Below are positions 1 to 11,353 of a DNA stretch of 64,000 bases, piece by piece. How positions within the stretch are numbered: the first letter of the stretch is position 1; each line of letters begins with the position of its first letter. The stretch spans positions 9,474,241 to 9,538,240 of the forward strand of contig CP154955.1 of NCBI GenBank assembly GCA_039621445.1, written 5' to 3'. The position numbers and the translations under genes are program-made. The notes under the pieces were generated by a model, which was not told the origin of the DNA, did not search any database, and worked only from the letters and a program-made list of their open reading frames with translations. This stretch comes from Euglena gracilis. Lineage: Eukaryota; Euglenida; Euglenophyceae; Euglenales.

Positions 1-162
1 CTGCAAAAAGAGGCCGGGTCTGGTGCGTCCATTGTTTCGGCTGTTGTCCCCCAGGTGATGAATCCGAATCCTTCAACCATATAGCTCTTTTTGTCCTTTT
101 CGGACTAGCATTGTTTGAGAGAACTGCTGGCGTTGCAGCCGCAACTTCAATTGCAACTAAAC

Positions 163-1497
163 CAGGTTTTGAATAGTGCTGAGCTCTTAATGGGACTTGC
201 ACGTAATGGACGGCCAAAAAGCCAATTAGCATTGCACATTTCGCATTATTTATGATTTACCAATTACACCCGTGCAATTTACGGTAACTCACAGGTATTT
301 TTTGAAATGATAAGACCTTGGCGACCCCCTCATCATGCCCCCCATACTTCTTCGTATTTGTTTCGACTTTTTTGACCCGATTTTGACCCAAACTCCATGG
401 GTTTCAGGCCAAAAACAGGGTGCCGGGGGGTCGAAGACGCTCATTTTCGGCTGAAAAACAGGTTTTCCGGATCTGGGAGACCAAAAAAAACATCGTTTCG
501 GGCAAAAAGAATTCGATTTTTTGACTTTTTTGACCTTAGATGGCCAAAAATGGCCAAAACAGGCCCAAACTGTACAAGATGGCCAAAATTGGCCGGAAAA
601 TGGCTGTAACTCGGGCTAGGCAGGCAACTGTGGGAAATCAAAATACTGTTAGATAGGGCGTTCCAAGGGCTTCAATTTAGGTCCCCGGACATTTCCTTTG
701 ATTTTGCTTCATTTCCAAGATATTTTGGAAACATCCGTTTTTTTTTACCCCAAAAACAGCCCAAAATGGCCCTCTGAAATGGGCCAAAATTGGCCCCCCA
801 AAAAATGGCCGTCACTCAGGCTACACGAAGAATTGGGGGAAAAGTAAACCATGGTTGGATTCCAAGGGCTTCGTTTTTGCTCTCTGGACTTTTCCTTTGA
901 TTTTGCTTCGTTGTCGAGATATTTTGAAAGAACCGATTATTTTGGCTCAAAAAAAAAGGGCCCCCAAAAAACACCCCAAAATGGCCGTTTTGGGCTGCAA
1001 AAGCGCGCCGGAACACGGGCCAGGCGTGTCGGCGGCCAAGACGGCGAACAGGGGGTGATAGAGGGCCTCCGGGGGTACATTTCATCAGACCGACATTTCC
1101 GGAAATTGTACGTTTTCTCGAGATATTTTCGAAAAATGGATTTTTTGATCGATTTTTGGACCGCGGCGAACTGGCAGAGTCGGAAGAATGGGGGGGCGGG
1201 CCAATCCTACCCAGTTTGGACCCTTTCGCGGCTGAATAACTCGGGCCTGGCGGGGAGTTGGAGGTCAAACGGAGGTGATTCGGAAACTAGAAATTCAGCC
1301 GCTCGCGACCGGAAAACAATTCCGTGAACGAGGTCAGGGTCATGGTGATAATCCGCGGTTTTCATGGTCTACCCAGAGGGGCAGAAGGGGGGAGGGGGGG
1401 GAGGGGGGGGGGGGGGGGGGGGTCAAACCCCCCCCCTTTTGCCCAGGGGTAAGCTTCGCTCTTACCCATAAAGAGATAAAAGCTCAGCGACCCCCTA
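163..1497 (+). repeat. Dispersed repeat R1, copy 1
   Basis: This stretch matches 43,849-44,938 in order and orientation. Both begin with CCAGGTTTTGAATAGTGCTG and both end with a segment containing GGTAAGCTTCGCTCTTACCC followed by a CTCAGCGACCCCC motif. Inside, a unit of about 206 bases recurs: a 'ctcgggct...ccaagggctt...cctttgatttt' segment starts near 601, again near 808, and its end-piece recurs near 1,231. It has no long open frame with protein-family features, so it is probably a non-autonomous element or satellite-derived repeat. The short frames inside it look like chance translations. Confidence 0.8.
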
Positions 1498-2333
1498 TTA
1501 GAAACCACCCCAAATACCGCCCTCAAAATAAAGCCCCAAAAAGCCAAATAACACCCCCTCCCAATATTGCAAGCACACGAATGAAAGATGGATCGGCTTT
1601 TTGCCGTAGTTCAGCAACCCTTTGGTTTCTGAACCATCCGGTGGGAGAGGGTTAGACAGAGAAGATTTGGCGGTGGGGTTAGAATAAAATAAAAGGCGTG
1701 ATGGATTTCTAAAATGGTTCCCTAAATCCCCTGGCGCGAGGTTGCTGCTTTTGAGGGGCTAAAGGAAAGGGTGCACAAATAGAAGCCTCCCCCCTCTCAG
1801 GGTTACCTGCAATGTGACCAAATAGAGCGTGGGGGTTATTTGGGGCGAGGTCAGTGCAGAGAATGACCAATGGCGCAATACCAGTGGGACAATGTACCAA
1901 CTCAGAGGCACAATAATAATGTATGATTTTATAATAACATAATATTACAATATAATGGTATAATAATTTATTAATTTGAATAATTCTTTTGGAATTGGAA
2001 AATTTGGGGGGAAAGTGAAAACGAGGGAAGGTGAGAGGGCGGACCTCCTTGTGGCAGTGCGGGGAGGGCGGAACCTCCCCAGTGGTGCAGTTGTTCGCGA
2101 GCGCAATGCGCAAATACCACCCCCAGCCCCGCTCTTCGGAGTCCTAGAAGTGGAGCCCGTCAGCCACACAAAGATGGCGGTTGAAGGTGCCTGGATGGTG
2201 GTTCTGTGCTGCACACACACTTGGATGACATGGAGGGAAAGAGGGGAGGTGCAAGAGATCCGGTCAAACTTCCGACTGGCAAGGTCGTTTCTTTCAGGGT
2301 CACGGAACAAATATGGCATGAAGTGGAGTCCAC
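1498..2333. other. No gene seen; AT-rich patch and possible unplaced exon
   Basis: 1,900-1,990 is AT-rich. A minus-strand stretch around 2,300-2,220 ends in a good donor (CCAA|GTGTGT) and could be a further exon of the GH81-like gene. No reading frame there could be tied by phase or motif to the upstream exon, so it is not called. Confidence 0.3.
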
Positions 2334-2470
2334 ACTAGGAGGAAGGGGGATCGGACCCCTCCCCACCCACCAAAGCACTTTGCAGAGAAAAATTCCTTCA
2401 GTGCTGAAATAATTTTTTATTAAAAACTGGCGCCACTGGAAAAACGAGAAGGGGGCTGCCACCACCACCA
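2334..2470. repeat. Remnant of GGCTGTACGGGAA inverted-repeat family
   Basis: It shares the interior string 'aaattcctt...ctggcgcc...ggaaa' with the copies at 3,468-3,735, 10,045-10,225 and 59,894-60,161, flanked by the same G/C runs. The ends are eroded. Confidence 0.5.
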
Positions 2471-2553
2471 CCACCCTAAGGTTTCTGGGATTTCCGTTAG
2501 CCTGCCCACGCTCAAAAACAAAAAACCACGTGCGGAGGGCGGGGCTGGCCCAC

Positions 2554-2629
2554 TGAAGCCCTTCTCCTGGACGGTCAGGATGGTGGACAGGAAGCCGCCC
2601 TCCACCCCAGTGCGGCACGTCAGGTGCGT
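2554..2629 (-). CDS. Exon 8, GH81-like gene (3' end approximate)
   Basis: The acceptor ccgaAG|ACG fits phase 0 and the reading THLTCRTGVEGGFLSTILTV is protein-like. Two donors are possible (TTCA|GTGGGC at 2,554, or GCAC|GTGGTT at 2,530). Confidence 0.5.
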
Positions 2630-5600
2630 CTTCGGTGGTAAGTACAACTGTGGGCAGGAGGGGGTGAACAGCAGAGGGGCCCAATCTCCAAGGTTGGTGT
2701 GATGTCTGCCGTGCACCGCAGCCTCATGGATGTTTGGTCCGTCTTGTGTGCTTGTTCTGTGTGGTGCCGGTGTGTGTGTGTGTGGGTTTGTGGTTGGTGG
2801 GTGGGTGGGTGTGTGTGTGCGTGCATGTGTGTGTGTGTGTGTGTGCGCGCGCGCGTGTGTGTGTGCATACGCGCGTGTGCGTGCGTGCGTGCGTGTGTGC
2901 ATGTGTGCGTGCGTGCGCGCGTGTGTTGTTTGCTGGGTGGGTGTGGGTGGGCAGTAGGCTCATAGGTGGGTGTGCTTGCGCGCATGCATCAGCTCGGAGG
3001 CAGATGCCCGCATGCCTGTGATAACGTTGCTGGGTGTGTAATGTGTGTTTGTTGCCATCGGCATCAACAAACGTCTGGACAGGTTGGGCAGCACACGTGC
3101 CATTCCTCATCTCCATCTTGGAATCGCAAGGTGAACGCGGCAGGAGCACAGGTAAACCTGGGGGGAAGCCCCACATAGACCGTTCTTAAACAGCAAGGAA
3201 AAGGTGGACATCCAAACCCATCAAATCGTGAAACATGAAATCTTCCGCTCGGCAATTCCGATGGCCCTCACGCATACAAATGGAGTTCCAAACTTTACGG
3301 GTTGGGGGTGCCGGGCCTCCTGGGCTTGTGGCCGTGGGCCACCGCCCCCGTGCAGCCGTGGCTCTTGCCGTCCACGAAGAACGCCCGCAGGGTCTGAGCG
3401 ACGAAGACCTTTGGCGTCGCCTCCGTGTACCTGCGGGGAGGGCGAGGCGCTGCGACCCGAGCAGCTCGGCTGTATGGGAAGGCCGGGTGGTGGCCCCACA
3501 CCCGGGGAGGTGGGGGGGGGGTCGACTCATCCACCATGGCACCTGCCCAAAGAAAATTCCTTCTGGCACCGAATAAAAATACTGACCCAAAAATCGGCGC
3601 CGCCGGAAATACGGGAAGGCCTGGTCGGACCCCCCCCCCGCCACTAGGATGGGGGTGGTCAGGGGTGGTGGATGGGGGCGGGGGTCGAACCCCCCCACCC
3701 ACCACCCACGGGGTTGCGGGGATTCCCGTACAGCCCTGCCCGAGCCTCTGGGCTTCGTCCAACTCCCGGCAAAACCGGCGGTATCGAATGGAACCCGAAG
3801 GAACGGGAATACTCGTCAGTCCAAACTGGGACCATGCTGAACATGCCCAATCGGGAGAGTGTGCTGAAATTCCTTGGGCAGGCAGGTCCTCCCCCCAAAG
3901 ATGATTGGGAAGTCCTGAGGGGTGGGGGGGTCAGACCCCCCCTCCAGGCTTCTTTTTGCCAACCCGGGGGGGGGAGGGGGGCTGCCTTGTGCTGTGGGGT
4001 GGCTGCCCATAACAGCCCCTCCCCCCCCAGGAGGGGGGTCGGTTCTGGACCCCGGTGCCTGCCGATCAAGCACCTCTGGTCAGGCATGCCCTTGGGCCCA
4101 GCATCGCCCAGCATGGCCCAGCATCGCCCAGCATCATCAGAGGTGCTTGCTGCCGACCAAGCCGAATATCCCTTGAAAATGGCCATTTCGGGCCGGGAGC
4201 CTTCGCGCCGGGGGGTGTGCTGTAGCACTACCCACTCCGAAACCATACCCCCCCCGGGGTCAAAAATGCCCTACCCCCCTGCCTGCCCATAGCGCCCAGC
4301 CCCCCCCCCCCGGTGGTGCGCACCTCCTTAAAAAGAAGCCTGGTCCTAACACCTCTGGGGGGCGGCCAACTTTTGAGGGGGGGTCAATTTGAGACGAAAA
4401 AAAATGCAACCAGGGGCCACCCATTCGACCCAAACCCTCCCCTGAGGGGTGGGGGCTGGGACCATGCACTCACATAGTGACACCAAAGGTGGGGGTGCTT
4501 TTCCCCAAGCACCTCCCCGCCCACCCATTCTCAACCCCCCCCCCCCTGGAGGTCATTCCATCAACCCGACTGAAACCCCTTCAGAATTTTTTTCGACCGG
4601 GCCGGACTACTGATGGCACATATGGCGCACCAGGGGGGGGGGGGGTCCAGCAGCCCCCTAAACCCCCCAAATAATAAACCCCCCGGTTTATTATTAGGAC
4701 ACTCGAAGTCGGGTCCAGGGGGGGGGGTTATTATTTGGAGGGGGGTTATTATTTGGGCAAAATTTTCGAAATCAAAAATTGACCCAAAAACCCCTCCATA
4801 TGCTCCAATGGTCACTTTTTTGGCATTTTTTGGGATTTTTTGAAAAATGGGTGCTTTCTTGGCATCTTTTCTGCACCAATTTTATCCATTTTTGTGATTA
4901 TTGGTAACATTTCTGTTCATTTTTGACTCTTTTTTTTATTTGCCTTCACACCTGGAGGGGGGGGGGGTTATTATTTGGGCGGCCGAAGTCGGTCCTCAGG
5001 GGGGGGGGGTTATTATTTGGTGGGTTATTATTTGGGGGGGGGGTTACTTATTTGGGGGGGGGGGACTCGGTCTGAAATGTTTTTTCAGGGTGTCACTCAC
5101 TTTGGTACTTCCTCAAACAAAGTGCCCAGCGGCGTTCAGTACAGATACTGAGATAATGTATTGCAAACAAAGCACACCGCATGGTGGCATACGGGGAGCC
5201 CCGGACGATGGGCATCTCCATTAGCGTCCGACCAGTGTCTCCCTCCTTCCGCTGCCAGGGTTTCCCAGAAAATAAAAAGACCAACCCACCCCCCCCCCTT
5301 GTCCACCAATCGGGTTCCGACAACCCGGACCGGGGGAGGGGGGGGGTCATAGGCACCCCTGACCTGCAACCCCCGACTGGGGTGGTCGGCATATGGGAGT
5401 GTTCGTTGGGCAGGTGGGGGCAGGGGCAGGTACAACTCCACAGGTGCCTCAGTTCCAATAAATGCAAGGCAAGGCAAGGTGTGTGTGCCAGGCCAACGCG
5501 TGTCGATGCCATGCTTCATCCGCAGGTTGTCAACCTGCCGCCCACCAAGCGGACACCCTGGAAGCACGAAATTGGCAGCCAACGCGGCACGACAGCGTTG

Positions 5601-8600
5601 AATAGCAGGCACCGAATAGCGGACTGCACCAAAATAGCGGACACCCTGTACATTGAAAGGTCGCACTCAGCTCATCGTAGCGACTGATACAAAAGCCGCC
5701 GCCGGACGCCTCCTCTGCTGTCAGAGTCCCCCGGCAGCTCTCCCTCAATTATTTGTCCCCTGTGGGGTCTGCAAATCACTCGTACCTCCAACCGGCTACT
5801 CTAATGCCCCTGGGGGAGGGGGTCCCAGCCCGGTGTGGGACCCCCCCCCCTGGGGGACCTCCCCTAAAATTGGGCTGTCTAAGGGCATTTCCCAAATATT
5901 TGTCTGGCGCTTCGCGCCGAAACCCATATGCGGGCCTCCCACCCGGATCTCTGGGGGGGGGGACCCACCCCACCCCTCCCCAGAGGTCCAGGGGGGTCCT
6001 CTGAGAAAAAGAAGCCTGTCTCCAACTCAACTTGGTTTCACCTGGGCCATAAATTCTGTGGAGAGATCCCCAAACCCCCCACCACACCTGTAGCGTCCTC
6101 ACAAGCAACTTCTACCCAACGCCGCCAAACACCGCCGCTCAACACGGACCAAACAATTTGGCCACCGCCAACGGCAGCGCACCAAACAATTTCACCCCCA
6201 CCGAAAATGCAAGCAAAGCAATGATCGATACGCAAAAAAATTTTCTCCCCCGTTCTGAAACGCTTCAAGGCCCAGGACGGAGAAAGGGGAGTTCTTTTCC
6301 CCCCAAATCACCTTTCTACCAAGCGATTCCTCTGGGTCTGAGTGGGTGAGAGCCGGGCTTCCTCCAGAGGGAGCGCTGGGTCAGTGCCGGTTCACCGCAT
6401 TGCGCACTTCAGAGCGCGAGGCCATCAGGAACGGGTAGGAGACCCGAGCCCCTGAATGAGGAGGGGGGTGCAGAGGAACAGGCAGTCACCCCAGTAAGGC
6501 CGCCTTTCACCCGAAATGGCACCCTTTGTCAAAGTCACCGGCCCCCAAGCTTACGCTGGCAGGGGTTGGTATCTTGCATTCTTCAAAGGTGGGTCCGGTG
6601 CTACCTGCCGCGCGTCGGCCCCTTGCCTGAGCCTGGGTTTGTTTTGCAACACGGAAGGGTTCAGAGAGGGGGGGGGACCTATTCTCACAGGACTGGCCTC
6701 CATTTCGCACAGCGTGCTGCAGCAGAGCTGGCTGGGGCACTGCTGCGTGGGGCGGGGCCGCGCTAGCGTGCACACACACCATCTGGCAGCAGCTTTGGGG
6801 CTGGGGGTGGGTATGCCCCACGAAATTTTCAAGTGTCCCACTGTTTAGTTCCCCTGCCTGTAAGAGGGGGAGGGTTGGGGGGTCCAGCGGCCAAAACCAA
6901 CCTCCCAGTGTTGCACCCGGCACCCACCCACCCACCCAGACCCCATGGAGGGGGACGTGACCACAACCGTCAAAATAAAAAGTGTTGAGCGAGCATTACA
7001 ACAAAACAAACAACAAAAAAGGCGAAGGCGTGCACTCCAAACAGACCTTCGCTGTAGATGTTGAACATGTAGGGGACGGTGCAGGGCGCCACTTTGACAG
7101 GTGAAGCCACTTTGACTCCAAAAAAAAGAGCAGTTAACGTGACAACCAGAACTGACGAGACTGCCCAAACGGCGTGGGGTACAGAAAAATGCATGGTGGC
7201 GGTAAAAAGAAATGAAATTGAAGCAGCTCGGCTTGAGCAGTGAGTGCAAAAATCCTGCAAAAATCTGTCTTAACGTATGTGCATGTGCCATTATTTCGGT
7301 GATCGGGTCATACAATCACTCAGTCACTGGGGGGGGGGGGTGACTGACTGGTTTTCCAAGAAAAAAAAGTGAGTCACTGGCCTTCTGAAGAGCAGAAATG
7401 ACCCCCCCTCCCCCAGGGGTCAGTTAAAAAAAAATTCTACGATCGGGGTGCACTCATATTTCCAGTAAAAATCAGCAATGCTGAAATTGAAGTTTGACGG
7501 ACTGTTGTGTGCATCTCCCTCCTGAATTTCAAAACCACTTTCGCAAATCAACAACCCCATTTCTTAGCCCTTGACAAGTGTTTCGCACATATGAGGATAT
7601 TCTACATGGTTGCACATGAACAGACATCCATACATGCATGCAATGCGATAATGGCAAAAATGGGAAAGGGTTTGAAAGAAACACTTCAAAAAGGAAAAGA
7701 CCATGACCTCATCAACAAGCTGAAGCTAAGCCCTGGACAGCGAAGATGTGAGTCACCGTCGGACCAGAACAAATATTCGGTCGGCTGCAACCTTAGGGGC
7801 CAATGGACCGTTTGAGGGCAAAGCGCTTCGTTTTACCTTTCCGCTTGCAAATTTAGGAGTTCTGCAAGGTTATCAAATTCTTTGTCTTCAACCTTTTGCG
7901 CGTGCAAACCGCTCTACCTGAGATATGGAAAACCCGAGGTCGTTTTTGCGCATTACTGTTTGCACGCTTTTTCTCGGAATTAATAATTATTTTTGTCTGT
8001 CAAAACGGCTGGGGGGGGGGGGCAGAATGGGGGGCACAGACCGCGGAGGTCATGGCTCCGGCCCAGGCAGGGTGGCTGGGTTGTGGGGCCGGATGGCGGG
8101 GGTCCACCAGTCGTTGGTGGGGACCGGCGCCGTCCGGCCGCCCTCCAGGCACACCTTGCCCAGGTCCACGGTGTCGGCGCCGCTGCGCTCCACGGTGGGG
8201 AACCCCAGCTGTGGACGGGGGCAGAAGGACAAGTCCGACAACAGCCCAGCCGACAACAAACCGCCCCAACAAATGCTCGGCAATTGTACGAAAATCCTAA
8301 TTCCAGTGATTACAATAATAATTAGGTATTCAAATGGGAAATCTGAGGTTATGCACGCGTGGCCGCATGACATGACGCCTTGTTGAAAACCCGACCTCCA
8401 GGTGACCTCCCCCCCTCGCGACCACTCCATGACCCCCGTCCCCCCTGCCCCAAAGCAACGTGCACCACCCGAATGAACGAAACTGAAGCCCAAATAAGTG
8501 CACACACCCCCTCACCAAAGGGCAGAAAAAACTTAAATTTCAGGGGTTTCGACACGGGGGGGGGGGGAGCATGAGAATCATAGAGAACTGCAACTTCCTG

Positions 8601-11353
8601 TACTGATGCTGATAATTGATAGGACTACACCTTTCAGTGGATTATCCACAGTGGAATATCCCCCCATTTTCGGCCCAGAAATGGAACAATGGGACCCGTC
8701 TGAGCATTTCCCCTCCCACCTCACAAGTTTTGGAGAATCCGGGCGGGCTGCGTTGGAAACAGCAGCAAAAAAAAACCACCATTTGGCAATGTGGTCACCT
8801 GGGACGAGGGCGCAAATCGGTGATTCGTGTGCGGAGCTCGGCAGCAAGCAGCGCATCCGGCGGGTTAGTTATTGACCACCAGCACTGGCTAGAGCGTTCT
8901 AGCGACCGCATCAAGGCCATTGTCCTGGTCAAAGACATTCCCCCCCAGGGATGTGGTCAGATGAGGAAGGCTTGGCTTTACAGGCAAGAAAAAAAAGGAC
9001 TGTGGGGCGAAATGGTCGATTATCCCCCCCCGTGGTTTTGGCTCTGTGGGGGAGGGATCAACAAAAGGTTGTGAAGGGAATAAAGCAATAAACACGACTA
9101 GTAAATGGGGTGCATAAAAATTTAGGATGAAAAAAATTTGGAGATGCTCGGCCAAAACGAAGGAATATTCTTTTTGGCGGGACTTCGTTCCGCCAATTTC
9201 TCCCGTTCCACCTTTGGTCATTGCCAATCCCTCCCCTCCCCCGGTGTTGGTCACAGTGCAACATTCCAAACAGGCACGTGTGCGTTACCTTGTGGGGGTC
9301 CACGGCGGCGATGAGGGGGAAGCCGCTGGCGAGCCGGCCGGCGGCGGGGTAGGACGCGTTGGGGAGGAAGGAGGGCTTGGGCAGGGGCGGGTACGCCCCG
9401 CCTGGCCCGGAGGCCTGGCGCGCGTAGAGCGGGGCCACGCCGCCTGTGCCGGGGAGGGGCCCCGGGGGGGGGGGGGAGGGTTCTGGGCCTTGCCCCCCTC
9501 ACTCTGAAGAGACACATTGTCAACAATGTTTTTGCCATAAAAAGTGATCAAAAATGGTGGTACCAGACTCTGTGGGGAGGAAAATGGGGGAAACCGAGGA
9601 AACGGAGAAACAATTGAAATACGCCGAATACCAGAATGGGGCGAAGGGGGCGGATGGACGAAAGAAAGGCCGACGTGTGCGTGACACAAACGGTGGAGCC
9701 CGGGGCCGGGCTGAGCATGGACTCGTGGAACGGCCGGTCAAGGTGCTTGAGCCGGCAGTGCCGGCCGGTCTGCACCGCCGCCAGGCACCCTGGGCAGCAG
9801 GACGGCAGAAGGGTGGGTTGGCTTGGCCCGGAAGCGAACCCCCCGCCAGCGAAAAATAAAAAATGCCCCCCCCCCCCAGATGACTGCTCCCCTAAGGGGG
9901 GGCGGCAACATGGACCCTTGAGAAACGCGGCACAAAAAAAACAAACAAAGCAAGAAACGCAAAAAAAAACTAAAAAAAAAATTGTTTTGCGCGTTTGTGT
10001 TCCCCCTGCCCCCCCCCCCACAGGGAGGACCTGTTGGGGACCTGCACCCACCCACGACAGTCCGCAAGGAAAACTCCTTCGGCGACTTCGACGCCAAAGG
10101 AAAATTTTCGACCAAAAAATTGGCATTTCCGGAAACACGGCAAGGGGTGGTGGGGAGTTGGACCCGGCCCAACCCACCGCCCATGGGGTTCCTGGGTTTC
10201 CCCCGCAGCCCTGCCCTCCCGGGCCACGGTTGAAGGGAAGGCTGGTGGGCCCACGTTGAGGGCCAAATTTGCATGTCAAGAATGCCGGACGGCCAGACGG
10301 AAAGGAGAAATGTGGGGGGGGGGGGCATTTCAAGTCAAGACCGATGGACAACTTTGGGGAAGAACCTAACGACCATAATGGGCTTCAATTTGAGCAGATG
10401 TGAAAACCGCCACATCCCCAGCAAGTGTAAGGAGGAAAATGCGTTCTGCACTTTCTGCCACAGAGATGAATGCGACTTCCATGCTGTGTTGAAATTAGCA
10501 ACCATTGCACATGTGTGCAATATGCTCATTTTTTAAAGTTAAGGTTGTGTTTCTGTTAGAAACAAAGAATTTGAAAATTGCAAATTCACACACGTGCATT
10601 TTTTGGCAAACCTTTTATTGGGGGGGTTAGGGTTTTTTTGGGATTTTCGCTGAAAATCGACATGGGGCGATTTTATCGTCGTCGTCGTCGTCGTCGTCGT
10701 TGCCATCACCATCGTCATAATCATCATCATCAGTTAATTTTTCTATTTTGGGGTGTCAATTTTTCGGGAGGGATTTCGTGATCTCAAACGTTGCTATTGT
10801 GCTGTGGTGTGCGCAAATGCAGTCTACACTCTCCACACGTATACTGTGGAGGGTGTGTGGAGGGTGCACCTCATTCGACTTGATTGGGAGGAGCGAAACA
10901 CTGGGCGGCGGGCGGGGGGGGAGGGGGGGGCAGCAACCACACCGGGCGTCGCGGCGCAGAACTTGCAGCAGCCGAAGTCATCGATCATCTCCACCACGCG
11001 GGTGTCCGGGGCACTGAGCTTGTGGTGCGGGTGGAAGGCGCCAGGCTTCCTGTTGAGCCCCTGGGGGAGTCCCCCCACCCCTCAAACGGACCATCTAATG
11101 ATATTTTCCAAAATTAAAAAAAAATGGGGAAAATTGGAAAGTGTGAAAAAAAAGATGTGGTGCTTCACATCCATCCCCAGACCACAGGACCCCCCATAAG
11201 GGTTCTGGCCCAGAACCCACCCACCTGCCCACCCGGGGGGGGGGGGGGTAGATCCGCCATGGAAAAACAAGCCTGGCCAGCACACAGGTCGACGGCCTGG
11301 CCCGTGCCGGCCAATAGCAGCCCCCACAGCGCGACGGCCCAGCCGTTCCTCAT
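2554..11353 (-). CDS. Secreted PAN/Apple-GH81-like beta-1,3-glucanase gene (5' part; continues off left edge)
   Basis: Minus-strand model: 11353-11294, 11060-10943, 9789-9688, 9443-9289, 8208-8108, [gap], 5251-5178, 3430-3343, 2629-2554. Phases agree at every directly joined junction. Exon 1 encodes a signal peptide. Exons 2-3 carry a cysteine pattern (CC-x2-C-x4-GC-x8-C-x-LK) typical of PAN/Apple carbohydrate- or protein-binding modules. Exon 5 ends in PTNDW, and the exon 6/7 junction gives VRGSPYATMRY followed by TP. Both match landmarks, in the right order, of glycoside hydrolase family 81 (endo-1,3-beta-glucanases). The family normally has about 100 residues or more between these landmarks, so one or more exons between 8,108 and 5,251 are missing from the model. 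The catalytic part would lie left of the window. The likely role is extracellular glucan (laminarin/callose) breakdown; this is inferred from motifs only. Confidence 0.65.
2768..2937. repeat. (TG)n/(TGCG)n microsatellite
   Basis: Alternating purine-pyrimidine tract with mixed TG and CG steps inside the intron between exons 8 and 7 of the GH81-like gene. The cysteine/valine-rich and His/Thr-rich frames here are repeat translations. Confidence 0.95.
3343..3430 (-). CDS. Exon 7, GH81-like gene
   Basis: The acceptor cccgcAG|G completes an Arg codon with exon 6 (ATM-R-YTEATPKVFVAQ), giving the family pattern 'SPYxT...Y..xTP'. The donor is GGGGCG|GTGGCC (phase 0). A foldback element starts 38 bases upstream of the acceptor. 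Confidence 0.7.
3468..3735. mobile_element. MITE-like foldback element, GGCTGTACGGGAA family
   Basis: The ends are GGCTGTATGGGAA (3,468-3,480) and TTCCCGTACAGCC (3,723-3,735), inverted with one mismatch. Between them lie G/C runs and a conserved A-rich core. Related copies are at 10,045-10,225, 49,033-49,241 and 59,894-60,161. No protein is encoded. Confidence 0.75.
3736..5177. other. Intron with G/C runs, CCCAGCATCG repeats and a TTATTT element
   Basis: 4,085-4,135 holds about five copies of a 10-base unit related to CCCAGCATCG. 4,663-5,065 is a diverged member of the C-run/AAATAATA family, with repeated GGGGGTTATTATTTGGG. I see no exon here. Confidence 0.6.
5178..5251 (-). CDS. Exon 6, GH81-like gene: VRGSPY motif
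   Basis: It encodes RKEGDTGRTLMEMPIVRGSP and continues YATM. The P-x-VRGSPYxT string is the second GH81 landmark. Donor ATGCG|GTGTGC (phase 2). Confidence 0.7.
5252..8107. other. Intron region with at least one missed exon
   Basis: GH81 spacing implies one or more exons between 8,108 and 5,251. A candidate at about 5,557-5,489 (acceptor ttccAG|GGTGTC; reads CPLGGRQVDNLRMKHG) does not join in phase with exon 6. A membrane-like minus-strand frame at 7,130-6,975 also could not be placed. 5,800-6,010 resembles 38,106-38,330 ('cttcgcgccgaaaccca'). 7,320-7,440 is a fragment of the GTCACT repeat family. Confidence 0.4.
8108..8208 (-). CDS. Exon 5, GH81-like gene: PTNDW motif
   Basis: The acceptor tccacAG|CTGGGG joins in phase 0 to the previous exon (VDPHK-LGFPTVE). 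It ends at VPTNDW with donor GACTG|GTGGAC (phase 2). PTN-x-W(W) is the N-terminal landmark of GH81 enzymes. Reading through the donor reaches a TGA after about 18 codons, which supports splicing here. Confidence 0.65.
9289..9443 (-). CDS. Exon 4, GH81-like gene: Pro-rich linker
   Basis: The acceptor ggcacAG|GC and the donor CACAAG|GTAACG are strong. It encodes about 51 residues rich in Pro, Ala and Gly (PPLPKPSFLPNASYPAAG), probably a linker between the PAN-like module and the hydrolase. Phase 1 in, phase 0 out. Confidence 0.75.
9688..9789 (-). CDS. Exon 3, GH81-like gene: PAN/Apple-like second half
   Basis: The acceptor tgcccAG|GG completes a Gly codon, so the protein reads ATPG-CLAAVQTGRHCRLK across the junction. 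That is the GC...C-x-LK end of the cysteine module. The preferred donor is GTTT|GTGTCA (phase 1); the 3' end is uncertain by a few bases. Confidence 0.65.
10045..10225. repeat. GGCTGTACGGGAA-family copy, degraded ends
   Basis: It shares the core 'gaaaa...tt.gaccaaaaaattgg...gaaacacgg' and the right end 'ccgcagccctgccc' with other copies. It lies in the intron between exons 2 and 3 of the GH81-like gene. Confidence 0.55.
10943..11060 (-). CDS. Exon 2, GH81-like gene: PAN/Apple-like half
   Basis: The acceptor cccccAG|GGGCTC and the donor CCCG|GTGTGG are clear. It encodes 39 residues including DDFGCCKFCAATPG, the first half of a PAN-like cysteine cluster. Phase 0 in, phase 1 out. Confidence 0.7.
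11294..11353 (-). CDS. Exon 1, GH81-like gene: signal peptide
   Basis: It reads MRNGWAVALWGLLLAGTGQA: a short basic start, a hydrophobic core and small residues near the end, as in a secretory signal. The ATG at 11,353 is the only start that gives this. The donor is GCC|GTCGAC (phase 0); a GC donor three bases earlier would also keep the frame. Confidence 0.6.

Noticed and set aside
931-950. 'gattattttggctcaa' resembling the dinoflagellate spliced-leader sequence
   Set aside because: It matches only the ATTTTGGCTCAA part, lies inside a dispersed repeat on the strand opposite to all genes, and the equivalent position in the sister subrepeat does not match.
6975-7260. 96-codon membrane-like minus-strand frame (CTVPYMFNIYSEGLFG)
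   Set aside because: It looks protein-like in part, but splice boundaries and phase with the GH81-like gene could not be set; no family recognised.
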